From Variovorax sp. WS11 (GTDB taxonomy: Bacteria; Pseudomonadota; Gammaproteobacteria; Burkholderiales; Burkholderiaceae_C): a stretch of DNA of 64,000 bases. The notes beneath the pieces are model-generated. The model had not been told where the DNA came from. It ran no database searches and saw only the letters and a list, made by a program, of their open reading frames with translations. Location of the stretch: contig NZ_JAAGOW010000005.1 in NCBI RefSeq assembly GCF_010499245.1, positions 186,001-250,000 on the forward strand. Direction: 5' to 3'. The position numbers and the translations under genes are program-made. This document shows positions 36,145 through 44,837 of this stretch, one piece after another. The stretch's first letter is position 1. Each line of letters begins with the position of its first letter.

Positions 36145-37602
36145 TCAGCGCTCCAGCCACACCGGCTCGTCCCCCCCCAGCCGGGGCGTCGGCCGCGCCC
36201 AGTACGATGGCGTCTCCGACAAGCCGAGCACAGGGCCCAGGGTCTTCAGCTCCCCGTAGCAGGTCGACGACGCCACCATCATCGGCGCCGCTTCCTCGGC
36301 ACCCAGCTTGCCGGCGGCGCCCTCGAAATCGTCGACCAGGCCTTGCCGCTGAATGAACATGGCCGACTGGCACAGCGAGATCTGCACGTGGTAGCTGCCG
36401 CCTTCGCGCGCGCGGCGTGCCAGGGCCAGCATGGCGCCGAAGCCGCCGAGGTAGCCGGTGGTGTAGTCGCACATCGGTGCGAACACCAGCTTGGGCCGGC
36501 CCGCGCCCGTCAGTTCGCCGTTGGTGTGGCAAATGCCGGTGACGGCCTGGGCCACCTGCTCCCACCCGGCCCGCGACGCGAACGGACCGCCGGAGCCGAA
36601 GCAGTTGATCGACACGTAGACCAGGTTCGGGTTCAGGCGCCTCAGGTCCTCGGGGCCGAAGCCATGCGCCGCGAGGCGGTCGGGGCGATAGCCGTCGATG
36701 AACACGTCCGCGCCGCGAACGAGATCGGCCAGCTTCGCGGCGCCCGGCGGCTGCGTGATGTCGAGAAAGCAGCTTCGCTTGCCGTGGCTGGTATCGCGCA
36801 CGTGCTCCGGCGTCTGCGGCAAGCCATCTGCCGTGACCATCAGCACGTCCGCACCGTGCTCGGCCAGCGTGCGGCCCGCGATGGGGCCGGCCAGGATGCG
36901 GGTGAGATCGAGCACGCGCACCCCGGAAAGCGGCCGGTCGCCCTCATGAAAGGGCTGCGGCTCGCCCTCGGCGACCTTGCGGATCTCGATCACCGGGCGT
37001 TCCGCCAGGTAGCGGCCCTGCGGATGCGCGAGCCACTCCTCGGGGGTGCGCACCTTCCCGCCGCATGCGTCGGCATCCGCAATGGCCTGCTCGAGCGCAT
37101 CGGCGTTCCAGCGCGAGACCGCCTCGCTCACCGACGCGGGCGTGCTTTCGCACGCGAGCACGCCGAGCACGCGCCGCGCCAGGTGCATCAGGTTGAAGTG
37201 CGGCAGCACCCAGCGCCCGTCGGCGGTCTGCCAGGGCTGCGTCACCGTCAGCATGTGCGCCATGGCATTCGGGATCGGCACGTGCTCGTACCGGCCTTCG
37301 CCGTTGCGCGCCTGGGTGTAGTCGACCGTTCGCAGCGTTGCCGCGGCCTTCGGCACGTCGATATGCGTCGACTGCCTGCGGCCGGTCCGCAGCTCCCAGA
37401 TGTCGCTGGCGGCGACGCCCACGCCCGCGAGCACGGCGGCCACCGTTTCTCCGACCCGGTAGGGCGTGGGGTAGAAGGGATCGTGTCCCACGATGGCGAC
37501 TTCGGACGGGTCGGGATCTCCCCTTCCCCGCACGGCCATCAACTCGGCGAATGCACTGTTCTTGCCCTGTCCGGGCGCGATGTCAGCTGGGTTGTTGTTC
37601 AT
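36145..37602 (-). CDS. Class III (CaiB/BaiF) CoA-transferase, long form
   Basis: A 485-residue CoA-transferase. An N-terminal region of about 180 residues (YEHVPIPNAMAHMLTV, WVLPHFNLMHLARRVLGVL) precedes the usual signature LSGVRVLDLTRILAGPIAGR, then DVLMVTADGLPQTPEHV, RSCFLDIT and VFIDGYRPDRLAAHG. The catalytic aspartate is probably in PMCDYTTGYLGG. It is longer than the 394-399-residue relatives at 5056 and 38572, with the catalytic core displaced to the C-terminal half. The ATG at 37602 follows an AGGAAAC ribosome site. It heads toward the convergent end of the synthetase and forms one operon with the SMP-30, CoA-transferase and Bug genes. Confidence 0.85.
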   Translation of the reverse strand: MNNNPADIAPGQGKNSAFAELMAVRGRGDPDPSEVAIVGHDPFYPTPYRVGETVAAVLAGVGVAASDIWELRTGRRQSTHIDVPKAAATLRTVDYTQARNGEGRYEHVPIPNAMAHMLTVTQPWQTADGRWVLPHFNLMHLARRVLGVLACESTPASVSEAVSRWNADALEQAIADADACGGKVRTPEEWLAHPQGRYLAERPVIEIRKVAEGEPQPFHEGDRPLSGVRVLDLTRILAGPIAGRTLAEHGADVLMVTADGLPQTPEHVRDTSHGKRSCFLDITQPPGAAKLADLVRGADVFIDGYRPDRLAAHGFGPEDLRRLNPNLVYVSINCFGSGGPFASRAGWEQVAQAVTGICHTNGELTGAGRPKLVFAPMCDYTTGYLGGFGAMLALARRAREGGSYHVQISLCQSAMFIQRQGLVDDFEGAAGKLGAEEAAPMMVASSTCYGELKTLGPVLGLSETPSYWARPTPRLGGDEPVWLER

Positions 37603-37628
37603 GGTTTCCTCGTGAAGTCTTCGCCTTG

Positions 37629-38549
37629 TCAGGCGTGCGAAAACAGCGGCGCACCCGGCGCCGGCAGTTCGGCCTGAAGCACCGATCCCGTCTGCGACTC
37701 GGTCATCACCAGCGTCGACGTCCCGGGCCGGAATGCGGCGTTGGTCACGGTCGACCCGTTCGGGCTTCGAACGAAATGAGTGACCTCGCCACGGGCATCG
37801 AGCACGAAGGCGCCGCCCAGGCTGGCGTGCGCGACGACCAGGCGGTTGTCCTGGTCCACGCAAAGCCCGTCCGGCCCGCTGGTGCCGAAAAAGGTGCGGA
37901 AAGCGCCGACCTTGGAGACCGACCCGTCGGCAAGCAAGGGGGCACGCCAGATGGCATTGCCGCGCGTGACCGCCACGAACAGCACCTTCTGCTCCACATC
38001 CAGCGCCACGCCGTTCGGGCTCGGCGCATTGCCGATCAGAAGGTCGAGTTGCCCGGAGGATCGAAGACGATAGACGCGCCCGGTCGGATCGTGCAGGCCG
38101 GTCTGCCCCTGGTCCGTGAAGTAGAGGTCGCCGTTGCGGTCGAAGACCAGGTCATTCAGGCCCTTGAAGCTCTCCGAGTTCCGGTGTCCCAGGATCGTGT
38201 CGACAGCCCCCGAGGCCGGGTCCACGCGCAGCAGGCCCCGTCGATAGTCCGCCACCCACAGCGTGCCGTCCCGGTGGACGGCGATGCCGTTGGGCCAGCC
38301 TCCGGTCTCCGCCACCGCTTGCCATGAAAGCTCCGGCGTGACGCGGAAGATCCGCCCATGCGGGATGTCCGTCAGATAGAGGTTGCCTTGCCGGTCGAAG
38401 CACGGCCCCTCGATGAAGCAGTCGACCACATGCCCCGGCTTGTTGGCCTGCGCCCATTCGCTGGGCACCTTCCGCCGAAGCCCGGCGGGCACCTGGGTGA
38501 GCACCTGCGCGTCGATGACGTGCGGCGCGGAAAAGCTCATGTTCCACAT
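37629..38549 (-). CDS. SMP-30/gluconolactonase-family protein
   Basis: A 306-residue six-bladed beta-propeller of the SMP-30/gluconolactonase family. Repeated blades carry the metal-site motifs FIEGPCFDRQGNLYLTD (Glu), GWPNGIAVHRDGTLWVADY (Asn), GLNDLVFDRNGDLYFTD (Asn-Asp) and GPDGLCVDQDNRLVV (Asp). Such enzymes hydrolyse lactones with a divalent metal. The ATG at 38549 (MWNMSF) was chosen because a GGAG ribosome site lies 9 bp before it; 38591 is a longer in-frame alternative that would overlap the upstream gene. It lies between two CoA-transferase genes, suggesting a lactone intermediate in this pathway. Confidence 0.85.
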   Translation of the reverse strand: MWNMSFSAPHVIDAQVLTQVPAGLRRKVPSEWAQANKPGHVVDCFIEGPCFDRQGNLYLTDIPHGRIFRVTPELSWQAVAETGGWPNGIAVHRDGTLWVADYRRGLLRVDPASGAVDTILGHRNSESFKGLNDLVFDRNGDLYFTDQGQTGLHDPTGRVYRLRSSGQLDLLIGNAPSPNGVALDVEQKVLFVAVTRGNAIWRAPLLADGSVSKVGAFRTFFGTSGPDGLCVDQDNRLVVAHASLGGAFVLDARGEVTHFVRSPNGSTVTNAAFRPGTSTLVMTESQTGSVLQAELPAPGAPLFSHA

Positions 38550-38571
38550 CTGCGTACTCCAGGCTCGAGCT

Positions 38572-39771
38572 TCAGACGGCCCGGCAGGCATTCAGGGACT
38601 CGATGTCCTCGCCGCTGTAGCCGAGCTCCGCAAGAATCTCCTGCGTATGCTGGCCGAGGGTCGGCGGCGGCGCATCCACGCTCGGTGCCTTTCCGTCGAG
38701 CTTGAAGCCGGTGCGCACGACGCGGATGTCGCGGCCCACGCCCGGTGCGTTCTCGAAAGTCACGACCATGCCCCGCTGCGCGATCTGCGGATGGTCCAGT
38801 GCCTGGGCCACGCCGTACACCGGGCCGGCCGGCACGCCCGCCTGGTTCAGCAGCTGCCACCATGCCTGCGTCGATCCTGCGGCCATGGCTTCTTCGAGCG
38901 CGGCCTTGAGCTCGAAGCGGTGCTGCAGGCGGCCCTGGCGTTCATGGAAGCGTGCGTCGTCGATCAGGTCCGCGCGGCCGACCACGCGGCACAGGGCCTC
39001 GAACTGCTCCTGCTTGTTGGCCGCGATGTTCAGCAATCCGTCGCCGGTCCGGAACGTGCCGGAGGGGCTGGCCGTGATGTTCTCGTTGCCCATGGGCCTG
39101 GGCTCGCGGCCCCCGATCAGGTGGTTCGATACCGCCCAGCCCATCGTGGCCATGGTCGCCTCCAGCATCGAGACGTCGATGAAGGTGCCGCCCTCGCGCC
39201 GGCGATCCGCCAGCGCCGCCGCGACGGCAAACGCCGCGGTGATCCCGCCGATGGTGTCGGCCACCGGGTAGCCGACGCGGCAGGGCGCGCTCTCCGGCGT
39301 GCCGGTGATGCTCATCACGCCCGACATGCCCTGGATGATCTGGTCATAGGCCGGCAGGTCGCGCAGCGGCCCGTCCTGTCCGAAGCCGGAGATGGCGCAG
39401 TAGATGAGCCTGGGGTTCTCGAGCAGCAGATCCTCGTAGCCGAGGCCGAGGCGCTTCATCACGCCGGGGCGGAAGTTTTCCACCAGCACGTCGGCCGTGC
39501 GCACCAGCCTGCGGAGGATCTCCTTGCCGGCGGCGTGCTTCAAGTCGACCGCGATCGACCGCTTGCCGGCGTTCTGTGCGAGGAAGGACACGCCCATGAG
39601 GCGCTTGTTGAGCTCCGCATCGGCACCGAGCTGCCGCGCCAGGTCGCCCTCCTTGAGCGACTCGACCTTGACGACATCCGCACCCATGTGGGCGAGCTGG
39701 TGGCAGGCGAAGGGGCCTGCGAGCACGTTGGTCAGGTCGAGGACCCGGATGCCCTGAAGTGGTTTGGACAT
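38572..39771 (-). CDS. Class III (CaiB/BaiF) CoA-transferase
   Basis: A 399-residue family III CoA-transferase with typical motifs in order: LQGIRVLDLTNVLAGPFACH, MGADVVKVE, GKRSIAVDLKH, DVLVENFRPGVMKRLGLGYE, the probable catalytic aspartate in GYPVADTIGGITAAF, and the C-terminal AGVPAGPVYGVAQALDHPQI. Its pattern is close to succinyl-CoA-dependent transferases for dicarboxylates. It sits between the SMP-30 protein and the Bug genes in one minus-strand run, consistent with activating an imported acid. Confidence 0.9.
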   Translation of the reverse strand: MSKPLQGIRVLDLTNVLAGPFACHQLAHMGADVVKVESLKEGDLARQLGADAELNKRLMGVSFLAQNAGKRSIAVDLKHAAGKEILRRLVRTADVLVENFRPGVMKRLGLGYEDLLLENPRLIYCAISGFGQDGPLRDLPAYDQIIQGMSGVMSITGTPESAPCRVGYPVADTIGGITAAFAVAAALADRRREGGTFIDVSMLEATMATMGWAVSNHLIGGREPRPMGNENITASPSGTFRTGDGLLNIAANKQEQFEALCRVVGRADLIDDARFHERQGRLQHRFELKAALEEAMAAGSTQAWWQLLNQAGVPAGPVYGVAQALDHPQIAQRGMVVTFENAPGVGRDIRVVRTGFKLDGKAPSVDAPPPTLGQHTQEILAELGYSGEDIESLNACRAV

Positions 39772-39784
39772 GCGCTGGCTCGAA

Positions 39785-40756
39785 TCAGTCGGCCTTGATG
39801 CCGGCCTGCTTGATGACCTCGCTCCAGCGCGCGATCTCGCGGTTGACCAGCTGCGTCGCCTCGGCCGGCGAGTTGCCGACCGCGGTCAGCCCCATCTCGT
39901 CGATCTTCTTTCTGGCTTCGGGCAGCGACAGGGAGGCTACGATCTCCTTGTTGAGCCGGTCGATCACGGGCTGTGGCGTTCCGGCGGGTGCGCCGAAGCC
40001 GATCCAGAAGTCCATGTCCATCTTCGGGATGCCGGCCTCCTTGGCCGACGGGACCTCCGGCAAGGTCGCATTGCGCCTGTCGCCGGTCACCATCAGCGCG
40101 CGCAGCTTGCCGCTGCGGATGTGCGGCAGCGCCGTGGGAATGGAGGTGATCAGCGCCTGCACCTGGTTGCCCATGAGGTCGGTCAGCACGGCGCCGGCGC
40201 CCTTGTACGGAACGTGGACGATGGACGTCCCGGTGATGCTCTTGAACAGCTCGCCTGCCAGGTGGGTGTTGGTGCCGTTGCCGCCCGAGCCGTAGTTGAG
40301 CTTGCCCGGCTGTGCCTTGGCGAGCGCGATGAATTCCTGCACGGTCTTCGCGGGCACCTGCGGGTTGACCACCAGCACATGCGGCACCTTGACGGCCGTG
40401 GTGATCTGCGTGAAGGCCTTCTTCGGATCGAAGGGCAGGTTGGGTATCAGGCCGGCCGCGATCGCGTAGGAGAGCTCGACGGTCACCAGGGTATTGCCGT
40501 CGGGCGCAGCGCGGGCCACCGCACCCCAGCCGACCAAGCCGCCGCCGCCCGTGCGGTTGTCGACGATGACCGGTGCGCCCAGCCCGGGCGCCGCGAACTG
40601 GGCGATGGCGCGCGACACGAGGTCCGTGCTGCCGCCCGCGGAGAACGGCACGACGATGGTGATCGGCTTGCCCTCTGCGAGGACGATGCCGCTGAACATG
40701 GAGGCGGCAGCGGCGAGCGCGAGCGCGAGCGCGCGGCGGGTGGAACTGAAACGCAT
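39785..40756 (-). CDS. Bug/TctC-family solute-binding protein
   Basis: A 323-residue periplasmic binding protein. The signal peptide is ALALALAAAASMFSGIVLAEG; motifs are KPITIVVPFSAGGSTDLVSR, VIVDNRTGGGGLVGWGAVAR, KLNYGSGGNGTNTHLAGELF and VHVPYKGAGAVLTDLMGNQ. The ATG at 40756 matches the start of the signal peptide. A second Bug gene lies just upstream on the same strand. No TctA or TctB permease gene is present in the window, so it is an orphan binding protein whose carboxylate ligand is unknown. Confidence 0.92.
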   Translation of the reverse strand: MRFSSTRRALALALAAAASMFSGIVLAEGKPITIVVPFSAGGSTDLVSRAIAQFAAPGLGAPVIVDNRTGGGGLVGWGAVARAAPDGNTLVTVELSYAIAAGLIPNLPFDPKKAFTQITTAVKVPHVLVVNPQVPAKTVQEFIALAKAQPGKLNYGSGGNGTNTHLAGELFKSITGTSIVHVPYKGAGAVLTDLMGNQVQALITSIPTALPHIRSGKLRALMVTGDRRNATLPEVPSAKEAGIPKMDMDFWIGFGAPAGTPQPVIDRLNKEIVASLSLPEARKKIDEMGLTAVGNSPAEATQLVNREIARWSEVIKQAGIKAD

Positions 40757-40812
40757 GGTGGGTGTCTCCTGGGACGCCGAAGCGGATGGGATGTTGGGAA
40801 AGACGGTGGGGC

Positions 40813-41787
40813 TCAATCGAGCTTGGCGCCCGATTCACGGACGGCGGTGCCCCAGCGGGCGTGCTCGCTCTTCATGAACTCGGCAAGTTCGGCGGCGGTG
40901 CCGCCACGCGCCGTGCTTCCTTCGTCCTTGAGGCGCGCGATCACCTCCGGGCGCGACAGCGCGGCGTTCATGACACTGTTGATCTTCTTGATCGCGTCCG
41001 GCGACGTCCCCGCGGGCGCGACGACCGCCTTCCAGTCCTCGGCGACGAAGCCCGCATAGCCGGACTCGGCAATGGTCGGCGTGTCGGGCAGGATCGCGAT
41101 GCGCTTGGTCGAAGTCACCGCGATGGCGCGCAGCTTGCCGGCCTTGACCATCGGCAGCACGCTGGGAGGCGTTCCGAAATAGATGTCGGTCTGGCCGCCC
41201 AGGAGATCGTTGAGGGCCGGTCCCGCGCCCTTGTACGGGATGTGCATGACCTTGAAGCCGGCGCGCCGGGCGAACATCTCTCCGCCCACATGGCTCACCG
41301 TGCCGGTGCCGGCGGATGCCATGGTCAGGAGCTTGGCCTGGGCCATCGTCTTGAGGTCGGCGAGGGTCTTGATCGGCGAGTCTTCCTTCACCACCAGCAC
41401 CACGGGCTGGGATGCCAGCAGCACCACGGGCGCGAAGTCCTTCAGCGCATCGAAGGGCATCTTCGCGTAAAGCGAAGGATTGATCGCGAGATTGGCGGTC
41501 TGGCCCGTGCCCAGCGTGTAGCCGTCGTTCCTCGCCTTGGCCACGGCATCGAGGCCGATGTTGCCGCCGGCGCCGGGCTTGTTGTCGATGACGAAGGTCC
41601 ACTTGTTCTTCTGCGTGACCTCGTTGGCGATGACGCGGCTCAACACGTCGGTTCCGCCGGCTGGCGGAAAAGGGACCACCAGCTTGATGGGCTGGGCGGG
41701 GTAGTTCGCCTGCGCGAACGCACAAGCGCCCGCCAGGGTGAGCGTGGCGAAGGCGGCGACTGCGCGCGTGAAGGGTTCGAATCTCAA
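40813..41787 (-). CDS. Bug/TctC-family solute-binding protein
   Basis: A 324-residue binding protein with signal peptide AVAAFATLTLAGACAFAQ. Motifs: YPAQPIKLVVPFPPAGGTDV, FVIDNKPGAGGNIGLDAVAK, LTMASAGTGTVSHVGGEMFA, MHIPYKGAGPALNDLLGGQ. It is clearly a paralogue of the downstream Bug protein but too diverged to be a recent duplicate. It lies between that gene and the enoyl-CoA hydratase in the same run. The ligand is unknown; the neighbouring CoA-transferases suggest a carboxylate. Confidence 0.92.
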   Translation of the reverse strand: MRFEPFTRAVAAFATLTLAGACAFAQANYPAQPIKLVVPFPPAGGTDVLSRVIANEVTQKNKWTFVIDNKPGAGGNIGLDAVAKARNDGYTLGTGQTANLAINPSLYAKMPFDALKDFAPVVLLASQPVVLVVKEDSPIKTLADLKTMAQAKLLTMASAGTGTVSHVGGEMFARRAGFKVMHIPYKGAGPALNDLLGGQTDIYFGTPPSVLPMVKAGKLRAIAVTSTKRIAILPDTPTIAESGYAGFVAEDWKAVVAPAGTSPDAIKKINSVMNAALSRPEVIARLKDEGSTARGGTAAELAEFMKSEHARWGTAVRESGAKLD

Positions 41788-41842
41788 GGTGTCTCCTTGT
41801 AGGTTGAATCGTTGGGGTGCCCGGCTGCAGCGATGGGGGGTG

Positions 41843-42622
41843 TCAGCTGCCCTGCCCCGGATTGCGTCCGCCGGCCGCGAAGCGCGCGAGCCCGGCCGCG
41901 GCAGCCTGCGTCCGGCTGCGAATCGCGGCGTTCACGGTCTGGCCGAATTCCATGGCTTCGCGCCAACCCCTGGTCTCGCCGGGAACGCGACTCAGCGCCT
42001 TCTTGGTTTCCGCGAGCGCGACCGGATCGAAGCCGGCCATGCGCTCGGCCAGCCGGCGTGCACGCGAAAGAAGATCGGCCGGCGGCACCACTTCATTGAT
42101 CAAGCCCCAACGCTCGGCCGTGGCCGCATCCAGGCGCTCGTTGGTCAGCAGCAGCCAGGCCGCGCGCTTGCGCGTCAGCAGCAGCTGGCTGGTCGGTCCC
42201 GCCATGCTGGCGTAGGTGGCGAAGCCGATCTCGGGGCAGGCCAGCGTGGCATCGGAAGCGGCCAGGGCCAGGTCGCAGGAATTGATCAGCGTCAGTCCGC
42301 CCCCGAGGGCCATGCCGTTGACGGCGGCGATGACCACGGCGGGGTGATCGCGAATGGCCACGTTGAGGGCGATCGCCTCCTCGCCCGCCGTGTCCGGGCG
42401 GCCCGCGGCCTTGTCGGTTTCCCGCTCCTTGAGATCGAGGCCGGCGCAGAAGCTGCCGCCGGTACCCGTCAGCACGATCGCGCGCGCATCGGCGCGCGCC
42501 GCGTCGAGAGCGCGATGCAGGCTTTCGCGCGTCGCGCGATCGAGCGCGTTGCGCTGCGCTTCGCGGTCGATGCGGATCTCCTGCCAGCCTGCGTGCTGCC
42601 GGAGCGTGATGGTGTCTCTCAT
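41843..42622 (-). CDS. Enoyl-CoA hydratase/isomerase-family protein
   Basis: A 259-residue crotonase-superfamily protein. It contains QEIRIDREAQRNALDRATRE, GGSFCAGLDLKERETDKAAG (oxyanion loop), VNGMALGGGLTLINSCDLAL and LACPEIGFATYASMAGPTSQ. The first catalytic Glu position of classical hydratases (GGGCE) reads GGGLT here, so it may be an isomerase or hydrolase, not a hydratase. It is the first gene of the minus-strand run that starts at the operator 42634-42662 and is divergent from the IclR gene. Confidence 0.85.
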   Translation of the reverse strand: MRDTITLRQHAGWQEIRIDREAQRNALDRATRESLHRALDAARADARAIVLTGTGGSFCAGLDLKERETDKAAGRPDTAGEEAIALNVAIRDHPAVVIAAVNGMALGGGLTLINSCDLALAASDATLACPEIGFATYASMAGPTSQLLLTRKRAAWLLLTNERLDAATAERWGLINEVVPPADLLSRARRLAERMAGFDPVALAETKKALSRVPGETRGWREAMEFGQTVNAAIRSRTQAAAAGLARFAAGGRNPGQGS

Positions 42623-42633
42623 TGAATCAGGAT

Positions 42634-42662
42634 CGATAGATAGAACGCTGTTTTATCTATCG
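42634..42662. promoter_or_regulatory. Large palindromic operator between hydratase and IclR genes
   Basis: CGATAGATA and TATCTATCG form a perfect 9-bp inverted repeat (42634-42642 and 42654-42662) separated by 11 bp. It fills the short divergent promoter between the crotonase-family gene (start 42622) and the IclR gene (start 42709). It is the best IclR-family operator candidate in the window. Confidence 0.7.
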
Positions 42663-42708
42663 TAGAATCTGCGCGGCAGAATGTCAACTTCGTCCATCGA
42701 CCCTGCCC

Positions 42709-43440
42709 ATGCCTCGCCGATCCGCCATTCCCGCGCTTGCCGACCAGAACGCCGCCGAGGGCGGCATCGTCACGCTCGATCGCGCGCTTTCGCTGCTGGC
42801 TGCCTTCACGTCCACCACGCCCGTGCTGGCGCTGAGCGAGCTGGCGGAACGAACGCAGATCTACAAGAGCACGGTGCTGCGCATGCTGGCGTCTCTGGAG
42901 CACGCCAACCTGGTCCATCGGCTGCCCGACGGCCGCTATGCGCTGGGCTCCGAGGTGGAGCGCCTGCACCAGGTCTTCGCCGGCTCGTTCTCGCTGGAAG
43001 CCGTGGTCATGCCGGTGTTGAGCGACCTGGTCGACAAGACCCGCGAGAGCGCGGCCTTCTACGTGCGGCAGGGAGACCAGCGCCTGTGCCTCTACCGCGT
43101 CCATTCGCCGCGGCCCGTGAGGGATCACATGCAGCCAGGGGATCTGCTGCCCCTCGATCGCGGCGCCGGGGGCCGGATCCTGCTGGCCTATTCAGGTGCC
43201 AAGGGCGCGATGTACTCGAGGATTCGCCGCGAACAGATCGTGGTCCTGGTGGGCGACCGCGTTCCCGAGCTCGCGGGCATCGGCGCACCCGTGTTCGACG
43301 CGGCCGGCGCGCTGGCCGGCGCATTGACGCTGACGATGCCCGCCGAGCGGCTCGATCGCCAGCACGCCGAGTTCGTGAGCCTGGCGGCACGGCGCATCAC
43401 GACGGCGCTGAGCGGCAAGTACCCGGCCCCCAAGGGCTGA
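42709..43440 (+). CDS. IclR-family transcriptional regulator
   Basis: A 243-residue IclR protein. The winged helix reads TLDRALSLLAAFTSTTPVLA, LSELAERTQIYKSTVLRMLA and LVHRLPDGRYALGSEVERLH. The effector domain contains SAAFYVRQGDQRLCLYRVHS, LPLDRGAGGRILLAYSG and GIGAPVFDAAGALAGALTL. It diverges from the minus-strand CoA-transferase/Bug operon and shares the palindromic operator with it. About 165 bp beyond its end, an IS30 element begins; no terminator was recognised in that gap. Confidence 0.92.
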   Translation: MPRRSAIPALADQNAAEGGIVTLDRALSLLAAFTSTTPVLALSELAERTQIYKSTVLRMLASLEHANLVHRLPDGRYALGSEVERLHQVFAGSFSLEAVVMPVLSDLVDKTRESAAFYVRQGDQRLCLYRVHSPRPVRDHMQPGDLLPLDRGAGGRILLAYSGAKGAMYSRIRREQIVVLVGDRVPELAGIGAPVFDAAGALAGALTLTMPAERLDRQHAEFVSLAARRITTALSGKYPAPKG

Positions 43441-43604
43441 TGCAGGCGGATGGGAAGCGCCGCTGCCTCGACCTTCAGCGCGCCGGGCTTACCGCTGTCC
43501 ACCCGGCAGGGCTTGGACGGTCGTTCGGACTTTTAATCTTTTAATGACGTAGAGCACTTGCGGAACGCGTTCAGCCAATCGGCGAGGAGGCAACAGCTGC
43601 TTGG

Positions 43605-43634
43605 GGCTGCGGATTCAACCGGTCGATGCAACAC
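43605..43634 (+). repeat. IS30 left terminal inverted repeat
   Basis: Thirty bases that match the reverse complement of 44792-44821 without mismatch. Identity stops at the next base outward, defining the element's edge. Confidence 0.92.
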
Positions 43635-43669
43635 ACTGATGAATGCCGTAGGCAGAAGGAGTGTTGCAG

Positions 43670-44811
43670 ATGGCTTACCGGACGCGGACCTACTACACGG
43701 ACAGCCAGAAGGCGCTCATGTGGGAGCGATGGAGGCAGGGATGGACCCTCCATCAGATCGCTCAGCTGTTCAATCGGCCCCACACGTCGGTACAGGGAAT
43801 TCTGTCGCGTACCGGCGGCATTCGGCCACCGGAGCGAAGCCGTTCATCGATGTCGCTGACACTGGCCGAGCGCGAGGAGATCTCGCGTGCCATGGTGGCT
43901 GGCTTCTCGATTCGCGCGATCGCGGCGATCCTCGGGCGAGCTCCATCCACCATCAGCCGCGAGATCAAGCGCAATGGTGGTCCGGGATGCTATCGAGCGA
44001 CCCAGGCCGACCAGGCAGCCTGGGATCGGGCTCGTCGACCCAAGCGCTGCAGGCTGGCTGAGAACCGGGACCTGGCGCGCATCGTCACGGAGAAACTTCG
44101 ACTGCAATGGTCTCCGGAGCAGATTGCCGGTTGGCTCAAGCATACTTACCCGTGCGACGAGACCTCCCACGTGTCCCACGAGACCATCTACCGCAGCCTG
44201 TTCATTCAAGCCCGCGGGGCCTTGAAGAAGGAGCTGCTGCACCACCTGAGACGCACGCGGGGCATGCGCCGCTCGCGCCATCACACGCAGAAGACAGACG
44301 CCCACGGAAGAATCGTCGACGCCGTCTCCATCAGCGAGCGGCCAGCCACGGTTGAAGATCGAGCAGTTCCTGGCCACTGGGAAGGCGACTTGCTCTTTGG
44401 AAGCGCCAACAGCCAGATCGCCACGCTGGTTGAGCGCCAAACGCGATACGTGATGTTGGTCAAGCTGGATGGCAAGGACTCTCAGACCGTCGTCAACGCA
44501 CTCATCAAGAACGCCCGCAAGCTGCCACAGGAGCTCTACAAGTCACTGACCTGGGACAGAGGCACGGAGATGCACGCTCACAAGAAGTTCACTTTGGCCA
44601 CCGACATTCAGGTGTACTTCTGCGATCCGCAGAACCCATGGCAGCGCGGAAGCAACGAGAACACGAACGGATTGCTCAGGCAGTACATGCCGAAGGGCAT
44701 GGACATCTCAGGATTCTCACAGCTTCAACTCAACGCGATCGCGAGACAAAGACGCTCGGCTTCCATACACCCGCTGAGATGTTCAGCGAACGTGTTGCAT
44801 CGACCGGTTGA
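43670..44811 (+). pseudogene. IS30-family transposase, frameshifted near the 3' end
   Basis: The ATG at 43670 follows an AGGAG ribosome site. The N-terminal helix-turn-helix regions are present (TLHQIAQLFNRPHTSVQGIL; FSIRAIAAILGRAPSTISRE), as are the DDE core residues (GHWEGDLLFG, LTWDRGTEM, RGSNENTNGLLRQYMP). After LQLNAIARQ the expected family tail (a run like LNERPRKTLGFHTPAEMFSERVA) is shifted. The segment TLGFHTPAEMFSERVASTG is still encoded, but in another frame, ending at TGA 44811. About 19 bases seem to be missing near 44750. The present frame instead runs out of the element to 44983. Confidence 0.85.
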
Positions 44812-44821
44812 ATCCGCAGCC
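44792..44821 (-). repeat. IS30 right terminal inverted repeat
   Basis: Perfect partner of 43605-43634. It overlaps the last codons of the original transposase gene; its intended TGA stop is at 44809-44811. Confidence 0.92.
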
Positions 44822-44837
44822 GGATTCTGCCCGACGC

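Larger units (their letters stand above)
43605..44821 (+). mobile_element. IS30-family insertion sequence with exact 30-bp ends
   Basis: A 1,217-bp element. The left end (43605-43634, starting GGCTGCGGATTCAACC) and the right end (44792-44821) are perfect 30-bp inverted repeats. The flanking bases on both sides are GG (43603-43604 and 44822-44823), consistent with a 2-bp target duplication. It carries one damaged transposase gene, so it should move only if helped by a transposase from another copy. Confidence 0.9.

Noticed and set aside
43441..43604. Possible terminator after the IclR gene at 43440
   Set aside because: There is a T-rich stretch near 43540-43550, but no convincing stem precedes it.
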